From the NCBI GenBank assembly GCA_010032875.1, contig RGSB01000006.1, forward strand, positions 1-36,313: a stretch of 36,313 nt of DNA. Direction: 5' to 3'. The notes under the pieces are model-generated. The model was given only the letters and a program-made list of their open reading frames with translations, was not told the DNA's origin and searched no databases. The stretch is from Actinomycetota bacterium. GTDB taxonomy: Bacteria; Actinomycetota; Actinomycetes; Nanopelagicales; Nanopelagicaceae. Numbering within the stretch: position 1 is the stretch's first letter; the number at the start of each line of letters is the position of its first letter. Of the stretch, positions 8,320 through 17,182 are shown piece by piece. Made by a program: the position numbers and the translations under genes.

Positions 8320-8865
8320 ATGTTTACACGCACTGGCCGCAAAATTTCTGCCGCATTATCAGTCGCACTTATCGCCCTTGCACTGAGTGCGTGTGGTGGT
8401 GGTTCCGATGCTGATACAACAACAGCGGCCGAAGGTGAAGCGCTTGTAAATGCTGTTGAAGAAGAGGCCCAAGCAAAGGGTTCATTTGATACTGCCGTAG
8501 TAACTCCAGATAAGAACTCATTTACTGTTTCATCCCCTGCGAAATTCACACCAGGTAAATTTGCAGCAGGTCAATTACCTGGACAAATTAATCAGAGATT
8601 CAATGTCTCTGTCAGCAATGGTTCAGGCGCAGACCTTGATCTTGCAACATTAATTGTTAAGGGAACAACAACTGCGGGTGAATGTGTAGATATTTTTGAT
8701 GGCGATGCAAAGATGGATGGCGCGCCACAAACTCCACTTGCCGCAGGTGCATCAATTACTTTTGCATGGGGACTTTCTTGCCCAGGCGCCGCTGGGGATG
8801 AACTCACTGTTGTTCTGACAAATAACGCAGTGAACATCGTTGAAGCAAAGGGCAAGCTAGCCTAA
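8320..8865 (+). CDS. Secreted lipoprotein, possible Ig-like (DUF4352-type) domain
   Basis: 181 residues from the ATG at 8320, chosen because GGAGG lies 6 bases upstream; an in-frame ATG at 8299 has no such signal. A lipoprotein signal is clear: basic MFTRTGRK, a hydrophobic run, then lipobox LSAC with C25 as the lipidated residue. A Gly/Asp/Thr-rich linker follows, then about 130 residues of beta-rich sequence (RFNVSVSNGSGADLDL, TFAWGLSCPG) with two cysteines. The pattern (extracellular lipoprotein, conserved N/V/S strands) resembles DUF4352-like domains, but I do not recognise it firmly. Its stop codon abuts the stop of the converging MFS gene (TAATTA). Confidence 0.85.
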   Translation: MFTRTGRKISAALSVALIALALSACGGGSDADTTTAAEGEALVNAVEEEAQAKGSFDTAVVTPDKNSFTVSSPAKFTPGKFAAGQLPGQINQRFNVSVSNGSGADLDLATLIVKGTTTAGECVDIFDGDAKMDGAPQTPLAAGASITFAWGLSCPGAAGDELTVVLTNNAVNIVEAKGKLA

Positions 8866-10098
8866 TTATTTGTTTGCGAGTTTTTTCAATCGAATGAACA
8901 AAGGCAGTGGCAACAATGCTCCACAGAGCATTGTAAATATCCAGGCACTTTCCTGACCTGCTTCTAGCATCGGTCCACTTATTGCTGGCCCAATAACTCC
9001 AGAGACGCCCCATTGCAAACCAATTAATGCATTTGTTCGGCCACGGATATGTTCTGGTGACAAGTCATTTGCCAGAGCTGGCATTGTCGGAGACCAAATC
9101 ATCTCGCCAAATGCAAAGACAACTTGGCTTATACAGAGCATTAATGCTCCAGCTAATAGTGGCAACAATGGTGAGATGCCAACAACAGCCCACGATAGTG
9201 ACCAAATAATTCCAACCGTAATCAGTGCTTTGTATTTTGATTCTCGGTTTAGTCTTCGTAGAACTGCTGGTTGAAACAAGACAATAGAAACTGTGTTCGC
9301 GGCATAAAAAATACCTAGCCACTTAGGTGAAAGATCTAAGTATTGAGTTGCATAAATCGGAAGCCCTGCCTGCAAACTTGCGTACCCAAAGATCAATAGA
9401 ACCAATCCAGAAACACTGAGCAGAACTATCTGCTTATTTGCCCATACATCTTTATAGCTGCCGCCTTTTTCTTCGTGAGCATCCGGAATGTACTTGCCCA
9501 CCTTTGGGGTGCGTATCAACAAAACGACGCTCAGAAAGAGCAGAAAAGTTATTGAATCAAGCAGATACATAATTTGAAAAGATCGTAACGAACCCTCTGT
9601 AATCACAAGGGATGCAAAGACGCCTCCTACTCCGATTCCCAAGTTGAGGACCATGAAGTTAAGACCGAATATTTTTTGACGATCTTTTTCGTCACTGAGG
9701 CGAGTAAGCATCACATTCATTGGTGGCCAAATAAATGCAGCCCCGATTGATTGAATAGTCATAACAATAATTGCATCGCGATGCGTTTGAACGAGTGCCC
9801 ATCCACCAGTACCAATTGATTCTGCAATAAGGCCAAAAATGATTACTTTCTTTGGTCCTATGTGATCAATTAACGTGCCAACTGGTCCCCCAATTGTCAG
9901 CGATACAGCAGCGCCAAATGAGAGTAAAAAGCCACCGAAAGTATTTGTGAAACCACGCATGTCATGTAGATAAACCAATAAGAGAGAAAGCGTCATTCCT
10001 GTACCGATGGCACTGAGCATGACACCAAGAATCATTTTGCGAGAGTATGGATTTAGGACATCTAAAAACTCTCGCAATGTTGCGGAATTAAGAATCAT
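8866..10098 (-). CDS. MFS transporter, drug-efflux-like (12 membrane segments)
   Basis: 410 residues with about twelve hydrophobic segments. The loop between helices 2 and 3 reads GGPVGTLIDHIGPKKVI, the MFS motif A position (G-x-L-x-D-x-x-G-x-K). A second copy-like loop RLNRESKYKALI joins the C-terminal half. The NDLSPEHIRGRTNALIGLQW segment is typical of MdtH/YfcJ-type multidrug MFS proteins. The substrate cannot be told from sequence. The ATG directly abuts the stop of the hydrolase gene upstream, so both are co-transcribed. Confidence 0.9.
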   Translation of the reverse strand: MILNSATLREFLDVLNPYSRKMILGVMLSAIGTGMTLSLLLVYLHDMRGFTNTFGGFLLSFGAAVSLTIGGPVGTLIDHIGPKKVIIFGLIAESIGTGGWALVQTHRDAIIVMTIQSIGAAFIWPPMNVMLTRLSDEKDRQKIFGLNFMVLNLGIGVGGVFASLVITEGSLRSFQIMYLLDSITFLLFLSVVLLIRTPKVGKYIPDAHEEKGGSYKDVWANKQIVLLSVSGLVLLIFGYASLQAGLPIYATQYLDLSPKWLGIFYAANTVSIVLFQPAVLRRLNRESKYKALITVGIIWSLSWAVVGISPLLPLLAGALMLCISQVVFAFGEMIWSPTMPALANDLSPEHIRGRTNALIGLQWGVSGVIGPAISGPMLEAGQESAWIFTMLCGALLPLPLFIRLKKLANK

Positions 10099-10965
10099 TT
10101 ACGCAAGTAGTTCCTTAGCTTGAGCAAAGACTTTATCTGTGTAATCAACTAATAAAGTAACGTGGCCTTGACCAGGAATAAATGTTAACTCAGCAGTTGG
10201 TATATGTTTTTTGAGCCAATACGAATGTGCATGCGGAACCATAAAGTCTTGATCGCCTTGCCAAATTTTTACGGGCTTTTTAATACTTGCTAAATCAAAT
10301 CCCCACGGTTTTGTAAATGCCACATCATCATCGACCCACCCGTCAAAGCTAACAGCCAGTCCTGATCGAATCGCTGCAGCTATGACATCTGCGAATGTAC
10401 CTTCCATAGATTTCTTATCCGCTTCACTGATAAGTCCACCAAATGCTTCGCGAATTTCTGCGCCACCTGCTGATTTAAATGGTGTTGCATTTTCAACAAA
10501 CCATTTTTGAATGACATCTTCGCCAGCTAAAGATGCGCCAAATTCGTCGTAATTCTCTTGTGCCATACCTTCGAGAAAATCTAAATCATCAACCCCGTAC
10601 GCACCGACGCCGGCTAATGTAATCGCGCCAACATTGTTTTCAAGCAGAGTATTTGCCAATGCATGTGGTCCGCCGCCCGACCAGCCAATTGCTACAAATT
10701 TTGTGATTGATTTGGAGTCAAGTACTTCTGCAATATCTTTATTGACACTCACAATGCTTCGGCCATAGTCACGATCACTTGTGCCATAACCAGCGCGACT
10801 ATATGAAATAGCGCGAATTCCGTTCTCGGCCGCATATGTAAACCATTGGCTCCAGAGCGATGCACTAGCAGGTGTTCCGTGGTGAAAAACAATTGCACTC
10901 GAGCTCTCTACGCCATTATCGAGCACTTCTAGTTCGCGGCCAGATCTAAGTTTGAATTGAGGCAT
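10099..10965 (-). CDS. Alpha/beta-hydrolase
   Basis: 288 residues. Oxyanion-hole motif HHGTP (28-32), nucleophile elbow GWSGGG with Ser96, acid Asp in WQGDQDFMVP (about 236), and catalytic His in PGQGHVTLL (about 268). A helical lid lies between residues 120 and 210. There is no signal peptide, so it is cytoplasmic. The substrate is unknown; the general fold covers esterases, lactonases and haloperoxidase-like enzymes. It heads a two-gene unit with the MFS transporter, so the hydrolase might act on what the transporter moves (inference). A TAGGCT -10 six bases before the ATG suggests leaderless expression. Confidence 0.9.
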   Translation of the reverse strand: MPQFKLRSGRELEVLDNGVESSSAIVFHHGTPASASLWSQWFTYAAENGIRAISYSRAGYGTSDRDYGRSIVSVNKDIAEVLDSKSITKFVAIGWSGGGPHALANTLLENNVGAITLAGVGAYGVDDLDFLEGMAQENYDEFGASLAGEDVIQKWFVENATPFKSAGGAEIREAFGGLISEADKKSMEGTFADVIAAAIRSGLAVSFDGWVDDDVAFTKPWGFDLASIKKPVKIWQGDQDFMVPHAHSYWLKKHIPTAELTFIPGQGHVTLLVDYTDKVFAQAKELLA

Positions 10966-10971
10966 TTTCAG

Positions 10972-10977
10972 AGCCTA
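10972..10977 (-). promoter_or_regulatory. -10 element of hydrolase-MFS unit (leaderless)
   Basis: TAGGCT on the minus strand, six bases before the ATG at 10965. The divergent tgt start lies only 13 bases away, so the two promoter regions overlap. Confidence 0.45.
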
Positions 10978-10990
10978 CATCTCTGCCACA

Positions 10991-12110
10991 ATGTGGCGCA
11001 TGGGTACGGGATTCGGATTCGAAATTGCACGCCGAGATGAAAAATCTCTCGCACGTGTCGGAACCATTTCAACTCCTCACGGACAAATCCACACTCCAGC
11101 ATTTATTCCTGTAGGCACAAAAGCCACAGTGAAATCAGTTTTGCCTGAGTCAATGCAAGATCTTGGTGCGCAAGCACTCTTAGCAAATGCGTACCACCTG
11201 TATTTACAACCAGGACCAGATGTTTTAGATGAAGCTGGTGGCCTCGCTAAGTTTATGAATTGGCAAGGCCCGACAATTTCTGACAGTGGGGGATTTCAAG
11301 TTCTCTCTCTCGGTGTTGGATTTAAAAAAGTTCTTGCAATGGATTCCAAAACTTTTCGATCCGATGAAGTTATAGCGGGGAACAAGGAACGTTTAGCCCA
11401 CGTAGATGACGAAGGCGTGACATTTAAGTCTCACCTTGATGGATCTATGCATCGATTCACGCCCGAAGTTTCCATGCAGGTACAACATCAGATTGGCGCC
11501 GACATTATTTTTGCCTTCGATGAGTGCACAACGTTACATAACACTCGTCGCTATCAAGAGGTTGCAATGCAACGCACATACAACTGGGGATTGCGCTGCT
11601 TAGACGAACACAAACGCCTCACAGATGTGCGGACAGGTAAGCCATATCAGGCACTCTTTGGAGTTATTCAAGGCGCGCAATACGAAGATCTGCGCAAGAA
11701 AGCCGCCACAGATTTTGGTGCGATGGAGTCTTCGGGTATTTCATACGACGGCTTTGGAATCGGTGGTGCACTCGATAAGGATTCGCTCGGCACAATCGTT
11801 AAGTGGGTCAATGAGATATTGCCTGAAAATAAACCTAAGCATTTGCTCGGCATTGGTGCACCGAGATTTCAATCCGATTGATGATGAGTGTGATTGCTAC
11901 ACCTGCACTCATTACACACGTGCGTACCTGCATCACGTTTTCCGCGGTAAAGAGATCATTGCGGCCACACTTGCAACGATTCACAATGAGCGCTACATCG
12001 TCCGACTTGTGGATCAGATGCGACAGGCGTTATTGGATGGAAATTTTAGGGATATGAAAGCGGACTACTTGGGTCGCTATAAGCACAAATCCGGTCAATC
12101 TAACGATTAA
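10991..12110 (+). pseudogene. tgt: tRNA-guanine transglycosylase, internal deletion and frameshift
   Basis: Tgt exchanges G34 for a queuine precursor in tRNAs with GUN anticodons. The N-terminal 289 residues are normal: SDSGGFQ (general-base Asp), FDECTT and GIGGALDK, up to HLLGIG at 11840-11857. The frame then stops at 11881. In another frame family sequence resumes at about 11860 with HRDFNPIDDECDCYTC, which supplies the zinc cysteines (CxCxxC, then a His in AYLHH), and runs to LGRYKHK with a stop at 12110. By comparison with actinobacterial Tgt about 43 residues are missing, including the DTFDCV motif with the nucleophilic Asp. Even if the frame were restored, the enzyme would be inactive. 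The 3' end overlaps the converging acetyltransferase by 11 bases. Confidence 0.88.
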
Positions 12111-12651
12111 CAAACTTCTTTCGATAATCATCTGCTGACATTTCATAGATGCTCTCTGGGCCATCTTCTTCATCTTGTTGTTCGCCAACATAATCAAACC
12201 CAAAAGAGTTAACCAACGCTATAGATGCAGTATTTGTTGGACTGACCGTGTAGCGCAAAACTTTTACACCGGGTTCGGTCACAACCCATCCCCACATGCC
12301 TTGCAAAATCTCACGACCAAAACCCTGACGTTGAAAAGGTGTTTCCACGCCTAAACCAATTTCAATCATTCCATTTTCATCGGGTGCTGCGTGAAAACTA
12401 GAGCTTCCAATTATTTCTTGTGTGCTGCGTAAAACAGCCCAGCGCACAAACCATTTATTTACCGAAGGATCTGCCTTTACCTGTGGCACGCGCCAAGCAA
12501 GGGGTCCTTGAAAATCAATTAAAACGCGGAGTGGATTTTTGAAGGGCTCTCCCAATAGAGCCTGGGCATCGTCACGTGTTTCAAAGAGATTGATTAAGTC
12601 ATCAGCACCAATGTGATGAAGATCTAGGCGATTAGTGCGAATTAACTGCAT
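12100..12651 (-). CDS. GNAT-family N-acetyltransferase (RimJ/RimL-like)
   Basis: 183 residues. It opens with the RimL-type IRTNRLDLHHI strand. Acetyl-CoA motif A appears as LGVETPFQRQGFGREILQGM, with the Q-x-x-G-x-G pyrophosphate loop at about 110-116, and motif B as TNTASIALVNSFGFDYVG. These proteins acetylate N-termini of ribosomal proteins or small amines; the substrate here is unknown. It converges on the broken tgt gene and diverges from the aldehyde dehydrogenase. It lacks a Shine-Dalgarno. The A/T-rich AATAATTTAAGC just before the ATG could be a leaderless promoter. Confidence 0.88.
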   Translation of the reverse strand: MQLIRTNRLDLHHIGADDLINLFETRDDAQALLGEPFKNPLRVLIDFQGPLAWRVPQVKADPSVNKWFVRWAVLRSTQEIIGSSSFHAAPDENGMIEIGLGVETPFQRQGFGREILQGMWGWVVTEPGVKVLRYTVSPTNTASIALVNSFGFDYVGEQQDEEDGPESIYEMSADDYRKKFVNR

Positions 12652-12658
12652 GCTTAAA

Positions 12659-12686
12659 TTATTGCATTGTTAACCAAAAACTGGGG
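12659..12686. promoter_or_regulatory. Candidate operator upstream of aldehyde dehydrogenase
   Basis: TTATTGCATTGTTAACC (12659-12675), then five A and CTGGGG (12681-12686). The same two words, CATTGTTAACC and CTGGGG, recur at 15841-15856 upstream of the alcohol dehydrogenase, and TTATTGCA recurs directly after that. The shared words suggest a common regulator for the block. Which protein binds is unknown. Confidence 0.45.
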
Positions 12687-12773
12687 AAATGGACAACTAG
12701 ATAAGGTGCCAAGTGCTAGCAATTTAGTACTGAAGATGCTTATTATTCACTGACCCAATTTTGAAAGGTTTTT

Positions 12774-14258
12774 ATGTCTGATCTAGCCACATGGGAAAAG
12801 CGTTCTCTGGAAGTTAATCCTTCCTCCAAAATTTTCATAGATGGAAAATTTGTCGAAGCAGCATCAGGCAAAACTTTTGACGATATTTCACCTAGAGATC
12901 AAAGAGTCATTGCCAAAATTGCTTCAGGAGATGTTGAAGATGTCAATCGCGCTGTTGCATCTGGCCTAAAGGCATTTGAATCTGGCGTGTGGCGCGAGAT
13001 GAATCCTCGCGACAAGAAAAAAATTATGTTGCGTTGGGCGCAGCTCCTTAACGATAACTTCGAAGAGTTAGCGCTACTTGAAACTTTAGATGTCGGTAAA
13101 CCAATTAGTGATTCATTGAGTGTTGATTCACAGAGTGTTGCTCGTGTGATTCAGTGGTACGGCGAAACAATTGATAAGACGTATGACGAGATTGCGCCAA
13201 CGCCTCGAAATGGTTTGGCCATGATTACGCGCGAGCCACTTGGAGTAATCGGTGCTGTAGTGCCTTGGAACTATCCAATGATTATTACGTCTTGGAAAGT
13301 TGGTCCTGCACTTGCGATGGGAAATAGCATCGTTGTAAAGCCTGCAGAGAATTCTTCACTCTCTGCATTGCGCATGGCCGAACTAGCAGTAGAAGCAGGT
13401 TTACCTGAAGGTGTTTTCAATGTTGTGCCTGGATTAGGCGCCGAAGCTGGTCAAGCGCTCGCGCGACATATGGATGTTGCGAAATTAGCATTTACTGGAA
13501 GTGGACCAACTGGTCGCAAGATGCTGCAATATGCTGCGGAATCAAATATGAAGCAGGTTTCACTCGAGCTCGGTGGCAAGAGTCCACACGTTGTGCTGAA
13601 AGATTGCGTCGATTTGGATGCAGCAGCGTCAACAATTGCATGGGGAATTTTCTATAACTCTGGGCAAACTTGTAACGCGGGTTCTCGCATAATCGTAGAG
13701 CGCGAAGTTAAGGATGAGTTATTCTCAAAAATCACTAAATTCTTAGATGACTTCAAGGTAGGAGACCCTCTAGATCCACGATCAATGATGGGGCCATTGG
13801 TTTCAAAGCTACAACGAGATCGCGTCAATTCATACCTTGATTTAATTGGCCAAAATGGTGAAGAAGTTATCTTCGGCGGAGAAAAAACAACAGGAGATGA
13901 CCTCACAATTAAGCCAACTTTGATTGCCAATGTTAAGAACTCATCTCGACTCGCTCAGGAAGAAATCTTCGGGCCAGTACTCGTTGCAATTGAAGCAAAA
14001 GATGAAGAGGATGCAATTAATTTAGCAAACCAGAGCGAGTATGGCTTAGCCGCTGCGGTCTGGACTGGAAATGTTGCACGTGCGCATCGCTTTGCTCGCA
14101 GATTGCGCGCTGGCACGGTCTGGGTCAACACCTTTGATGCACTCGATGTCATTACACCTTTTGGTGGGTTTAAAGGTTCAGGCAGCGGCCGGGATAAATC
14201 ACTTCACGCACTAGATGCTTACAGTGCGCTAAAGACAACGTGGGTTGATTTAAGTTAA
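12774..14258 (+). CDS. NAD(P)-dependent aldehyde dehydrogenase (PuuC-like)
   Basis: 494 residues, full length. Oxidises an aldehyde to the acid in the cytoplasm. Motifs: PWNYPM (Rossmann entry), [16 protein letters not shown] (cofactor), [11 protein letters not shown], general base E265 in SLELGGKSP, nucleophile C300 in GQTCNAGSR, then EEIFGPV and [12 protein letters not shown] near the end. The overall pattern is closest, by eye, to gamma-glutamyl-gamma-aminobutyraldehyde and betaine-aldehyde-type enzymes, but aldehyde specificity cannot be assigned. Its stop overlaps the malate synthase start (TAATG), so both are translated together. GAAAGG lies 8 bases before the ATG. Confidence 0.93.
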   Translation: MSDLATWEKRSLEVNPSSKIFIDGKFVEAASGKTFDDISPRDQRVIAKIASGDVEDVNRAVASGLKAFESGVWREMNPRDKKKIMLRWAQLLNDNFEELALLETLDVGKPISDSLSVDSQSVARVIQWYGETIDKTYDEIAPTPRNGLAMITREPLGVIGAVVPWNYPMIITSWKVGPALAMGNSIVVKPAENSSLSALRMAELAVEAGLPEGVFNVVPGLGAEAGQALARHMDVAKLAFTGSGPTGRKMLQYAAESNMKQVSLELGGKSPHVVLKDCVDLDAAASTIAWGIFYNSGQTCNAGSRIIVEREVKDELFSKITKFLDDFKVGDPLDPRSMMGPLVSKLQRDRVNSYLDLIGQNGEEVIFGGEKTTGDDLTIKPTLIANVKNSSRLAQEEIFGPVLVAIEAKDEEDAINLANQSEYGLAAAVWTGNVARAHRFARRLRAGTVWVNTFDALDVITPFGGFKGSGSGRDKSLHALDAYSALKTTWVDLS

Positions 14259-15838
14259 TGAGTGTTGCCGGAGTAATCGTTAATGGACCATCTATTGCTG
14301 GTTCAGAAAAGATTTTGACTGATACTTCTCTTGAACTTATTGCTTTACTTCATCGTCATTTCAATGCCCGTCGTTTAGAACTTCTTGCTGCGCGCAAGCA
14401 TCGAATGGCAAGAATTGCTGCTGGCGATGACCTTAAATTTCTAGATGAAACTAAATCTATTCGTGAAGACTCTTCATGGAAAGTCGCACCTGCTCCTGCT
14501 GCATTGCAAGATCGTAGAGTTGAAATCACTGGTCCAACAGATAAGAAGATGACCATTAATGCACTTAATTCAGGTGCGAAAGTCTGGCTAGCAGATCAAG
14601 AAGATGCCAATACTCCCCTGTGGGAAAACGTAGTTGGTGGTCAGATCAATTTACGTGCATCCATTACGCGTGAGATTGATTTTACAAATGAAGCGGGGAA
14701 GAAATATGCGCTTCGACCTGATAATGAATTAGCGGTCATTGTGATGCGCCCACGTGGGTTTCACTTACCCGAAAAACACATCACCATAGATGGTGAAATT
14801 ACGTCAGGATCTTTCGTTGATTTTGCTCTATATATGGCTGCTTCAGCCCAGTTGCAGATTGATCGTGGACAAGGACCTTATTTTTATTTAGCAAAGCTTG
14901 AATCTCACTTAGAAGTCAGATTATGGAATGACGTCTTTAACTTGGCGCAAGATTTTCTAGGAATTCCACGCGGCACAATTCGCGCGACAATCTTGATTGA
15001 AACATTTCCTGCGGCTTTTGAAATGGAAGAGTTTTTGTTCGAACTTAAAGATCACTGCGCTGGCTTAAATGCAGGACGCTGGGACTTTATGTTTAGTGTC
15101 ATCAAGAATTACCGTACTCGTGGAAAAGATTTTGTCCTACCTGATCGAAATTCAGTCTTTATGACTGTTCCATTCATGCGTGCATACACAGAATTACTGG
15201 TGCGGACATGTCACAAACGTGGGGCACATGCAATTGGTGGAATGGCTGCATTTATCCCTAGTTCAGACCCTGCCATTAATGAAACTGCTTTTGCGAAGGT
15301 AATCGCGGATAAAGCACGTGAAGCTAATGACGGATTTGATGGTTCGTGGGTTGCTCACCCTGGAATGGTTGAAATTTGTCGTCAAGAATTTACAAAAGTA
15401 CTTGGTGAAAAACCTAACCAAAAAGATAAATTGCGAGACGACGTCAACGTTTCGGCTTCGGATTTATTGAATATAAAAGCAACTCCAGGCGCCGTAACAG
15501 AAGCAGGACTAAGAAATAACATAAGTGTTGCAATCCAATACTTAGAAAAATGGCTTAAAGGATCTGGCGCGGTTGCGATTTTTAATCTCATGGAAGATGC
15601 GGCTACTGCAGAGATTTCTCGATCTCAAATTTGGCAGTGGATTCACAATAAAATTGCACTAGAAGATGGCACGCTCATAACTCCCGAACTCGTCATTAAA
15701 TTAGCAGATGAAGAAGTTGCAAAGCTTGGTGGGGATCCGTCCGCATATTCGGTCGCTCGAGATACTTTCATCTCGGTGGCAGTTAGCGATGAGTATCTCG
15801 ACTTTCTCACGCTGCCGGCCTATGCGCGCATGCCCTAA
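14258..15838 (+). CDS. aceB: Malate synthase A
   Basis: 526 residues, the normal length of the A form. It joins glyoxylate and acetyl-CoA to malate. Visible family motifs: [31 protein letters not shown] with catalytic R166, [33 protein letters not shown], and [13 protein letters not shown] with catalytic D447. Residue numbers match those of E. coli malate synthase A. No isocitrate lyase gene is in the window, so glyoxylate may come from another source (for example oxidation of a C2 alcohol or acid) or from an aceA elsewhere. Coupling with the aldehyde dehydrogenase by a one-base stop/start overlap favours a shared pathway. Confidence 0.97.
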   Translation: MSVAGVIVNGPSIAGSEKILTDTSLELIALLHRHFNARRLELLAARKHRMARIAAGDDLKFLDETKSIREDSSWKVAPAPAALQDRRVEITGPTDKKMTINALNSGAKVWLADQEDANTPLWENVVGGQINLRASITREIDFTNEAGKKYALRPDNELAVIVMRPRGFHLPEKHITIDGEITSGSFVDFALYMAASAQLQIDRGQGPYFYLAKLESHLEVRLWNDVFNLAQDFLGIPRGTIRATILIETFPAAFEMEEFLFELKDHCAGLNAGRWDFMFSVIKNYRTRGKDFVLPDRNSVFMTVPFMRAYTELLVRTCHKRGAHAIGGMAAFIPSSDPAINETAFAKVIADKAREANDGFDGSWVAHPGMVEICRQEFTKVLGEKPNQKDKLRDDVNVSASDLLNIKATPGAVTEAGLRNNISVAIQYLEKWLKGSGAVAIFNLMEDAATAEISRSQIWQWIHNKIALEDGTLITPELVIKLADEEVAKLGGDPSAYSVARDTFISVAVSDEYLDFLTLPAYARMP

Positions 15839-15840
15839 CC

Positions 15841-15873
15841 CATTGTTAACCTGGGGTTATTGCACTGTTTCAC
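15841..15873. promoter_or_regulatory. Candidate operator upstream of alcohol dehydrogenase
   Basis: CATTGTTAACCTGGGG (15841-15856) followed by TTATTGCACTGTTTCAC (15857-15873). The two halves resemble each other and the site at 12659-12686 (shared core TGCAyTGTT). It starts two bases after the malate synthase stop and about 90 bases before the dehydrogenase start, as expected of a promoter-proximal site. Confidence 0.45.
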
Positions 15874-15960
15874 AATCTGGGACATTTCACCCTCGTCAAG
15901 GCACTGGGTTCAGAACTACTATCCCCATAGTCCAAGGCAACTTTCGAAGGAGTCCACTAG

Positions 15961-17061
15961 GTGAAAATGCAAGCTGCAGTTCTAGAAGGAATCGGTTCAC
16001 AATTTGAAGTCTGTGAAGTTGATTTAGATAAACCAAAAGCTGGTGAAGTTCTAGTAAAAATTGCAGCAAGTGGCTTGTGTGCAAGTGATCTCAACGCAAT
16101 TGATGGCAAGCGCAAACTTGTTCCATTTCCCGCAGTCATTGGTCACGAAGCTGCCGGAGTTGTGATTGAAGTTGGACCAGGTGTTACTTCACCAAAAGTT
16201 GGTGACCATGTAATTCTTTCAATCGTTCCACATTGCGGTACTTGTGATTACTGCAAGGGCGGTCGACCAAATTATTGTTCAACAGCTGGCGACGCTATGG
16301 GCGTCGGTGGAATGTTTGATGGGACCAGCCGCCTTTCACGTAACGGTGAAAAGATAAATCAATTTCTTACAGTTGCTTCGTTCGCTGAATATTCAGTCGT
16401 TCCTGTTTCAGGGTGCGTAGTAATTCCTAAAGAAATGCCCTTGGATCGCGCCGCACTCATCAGTTGCGCCGTTCTTACCGGATATGGCGCTGTTGCAAAC
16501 ACCGCAAAAGTCGAAGCAGGTTCGCGCGTGGCGGTCTTTGGTTGCGGTGGAGTGGGTTTAAACATTATTCAAGGTGCTCGAATGAAAGGCGCAAAGCGAA
16601 TAATTGCTGTCGATGTAACTGAAGAAAAATTACAACTTGCAAAAAAGGTTGGAGCAACAGATTTAGTAAATGCATCTAAGGTTGATCCTGTTGCAGCCAT
16701 TAAAGAGTTAACCGGCGGAGTCGATTACGCTTTCGAAGCACTCGGCCGCGAAGAAACGATCGCACAAGCATGGTTAACCCTTGATGTTGGAGGTCAACTC
16801 ACTCTGGTAGGCCTACTTAAGAACGGCGCGAAGTTGACCATCGACGCCGGGCCATTCGTTAATGAACAATCAATAAAAGGGTGCTATTTCGGATCTTCAG
16901 ACCTGCAACGAGACGTTCCATTGCTCGTTCAGGCCTATTTAAGTGGTGAATTACTTCTAGACGAACTCATCACTAGTCGCATAGGTTTGGACGGACTTAA
17001 TGAGTCTTTCCAGAAGCTTCGTTCGGGAGAGGGAGCTAGAAGCGTCTTGGTCTTTGACTAA
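15961..17061 (+). CDS. Zinc-dependent alcohol dehydrogenase (class III-like MDR)
   Basis: 366 residues. The GTG start at 15961 is chosen because GAAGGAG lies 8 bases upstream; an ATG two codons later would be too far. Catalytic zinc ligands: Cys in GLCASD (about 40) and His in GHEAAG (about 62), plus a Cys in ISCAVLTGYGA. Structural zinc: CGTCDYCKGGRPNYC. Rossmann motif VFGCGGVGLNIIQGA. This is the NAD-dependent medium-chain family that includes class III and mycothiol-linked formaldehyde dehydrogenases. The true alcohol is unknown. With the aldehyde dehydrogenase upstream it could form an alcohol-to-acid route. A 121-base gap with an inverted repeat separates it from the ABC operon. Confidence 0.92.
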   Translation: MKMQAAVLEGIGSQFEVCEVDLDKPKAGEVLVKIAASGLCASDLNAIDGKRKLVPFPAVIGHEAAGVVIEVGPGVTSPKVGDHVILSIVPHCGTCDYCKGGRPNYCSTAGDAMGVGGMFDGTSRLSRNGEKINQFLTVASFAEYSVVPVSGCVVIPKEMPLDRAALISCAVLTGYGAVANTAKVEAGSRVAVFGCGGVGLNIIQGARMKGAKRIIAVDVTEEKLQLAKKVGATDLVNASKVDPVAAIKELTGGVDYAFEALGREETIAQAWLTLDVGGQLTLVGLLKNGAKLTIDAGPFVNEQSIKGCYFGSSDLQRDVPLLVQAYLSGELLLDELITSRIGLDGLNESFQKLRSGEGARSVLVFD

Positions 17062-17085
17062 GTTGCTTCACAATTTAATACAAAT

Positions 17086-17116
17086 TTCCGTAACTACCCC
17101 CATGGTTATTACGGAA
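17086..17116. promoter_or_regulatory. Inverted repeat before the PotD-like gene
   Basis: TTCCGTAA (17086-17093) and TTACGGAA (17109-17116) form a perfect 8-bp inverted repeat with a 15-base gap. No T-run follows, so it is not a classical terminator. It lies 67 bases before the GTG of the binding-protein gene and could be an operator or an RNA hairpin in the leader. Confidence 0.5.
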
Positions 17117-17182
17117 TAGCGGGAAATATTTTTGGTGTGCAATCAAAAATATGCAGTCAACTAACCTAACGGGAGGAAAACA

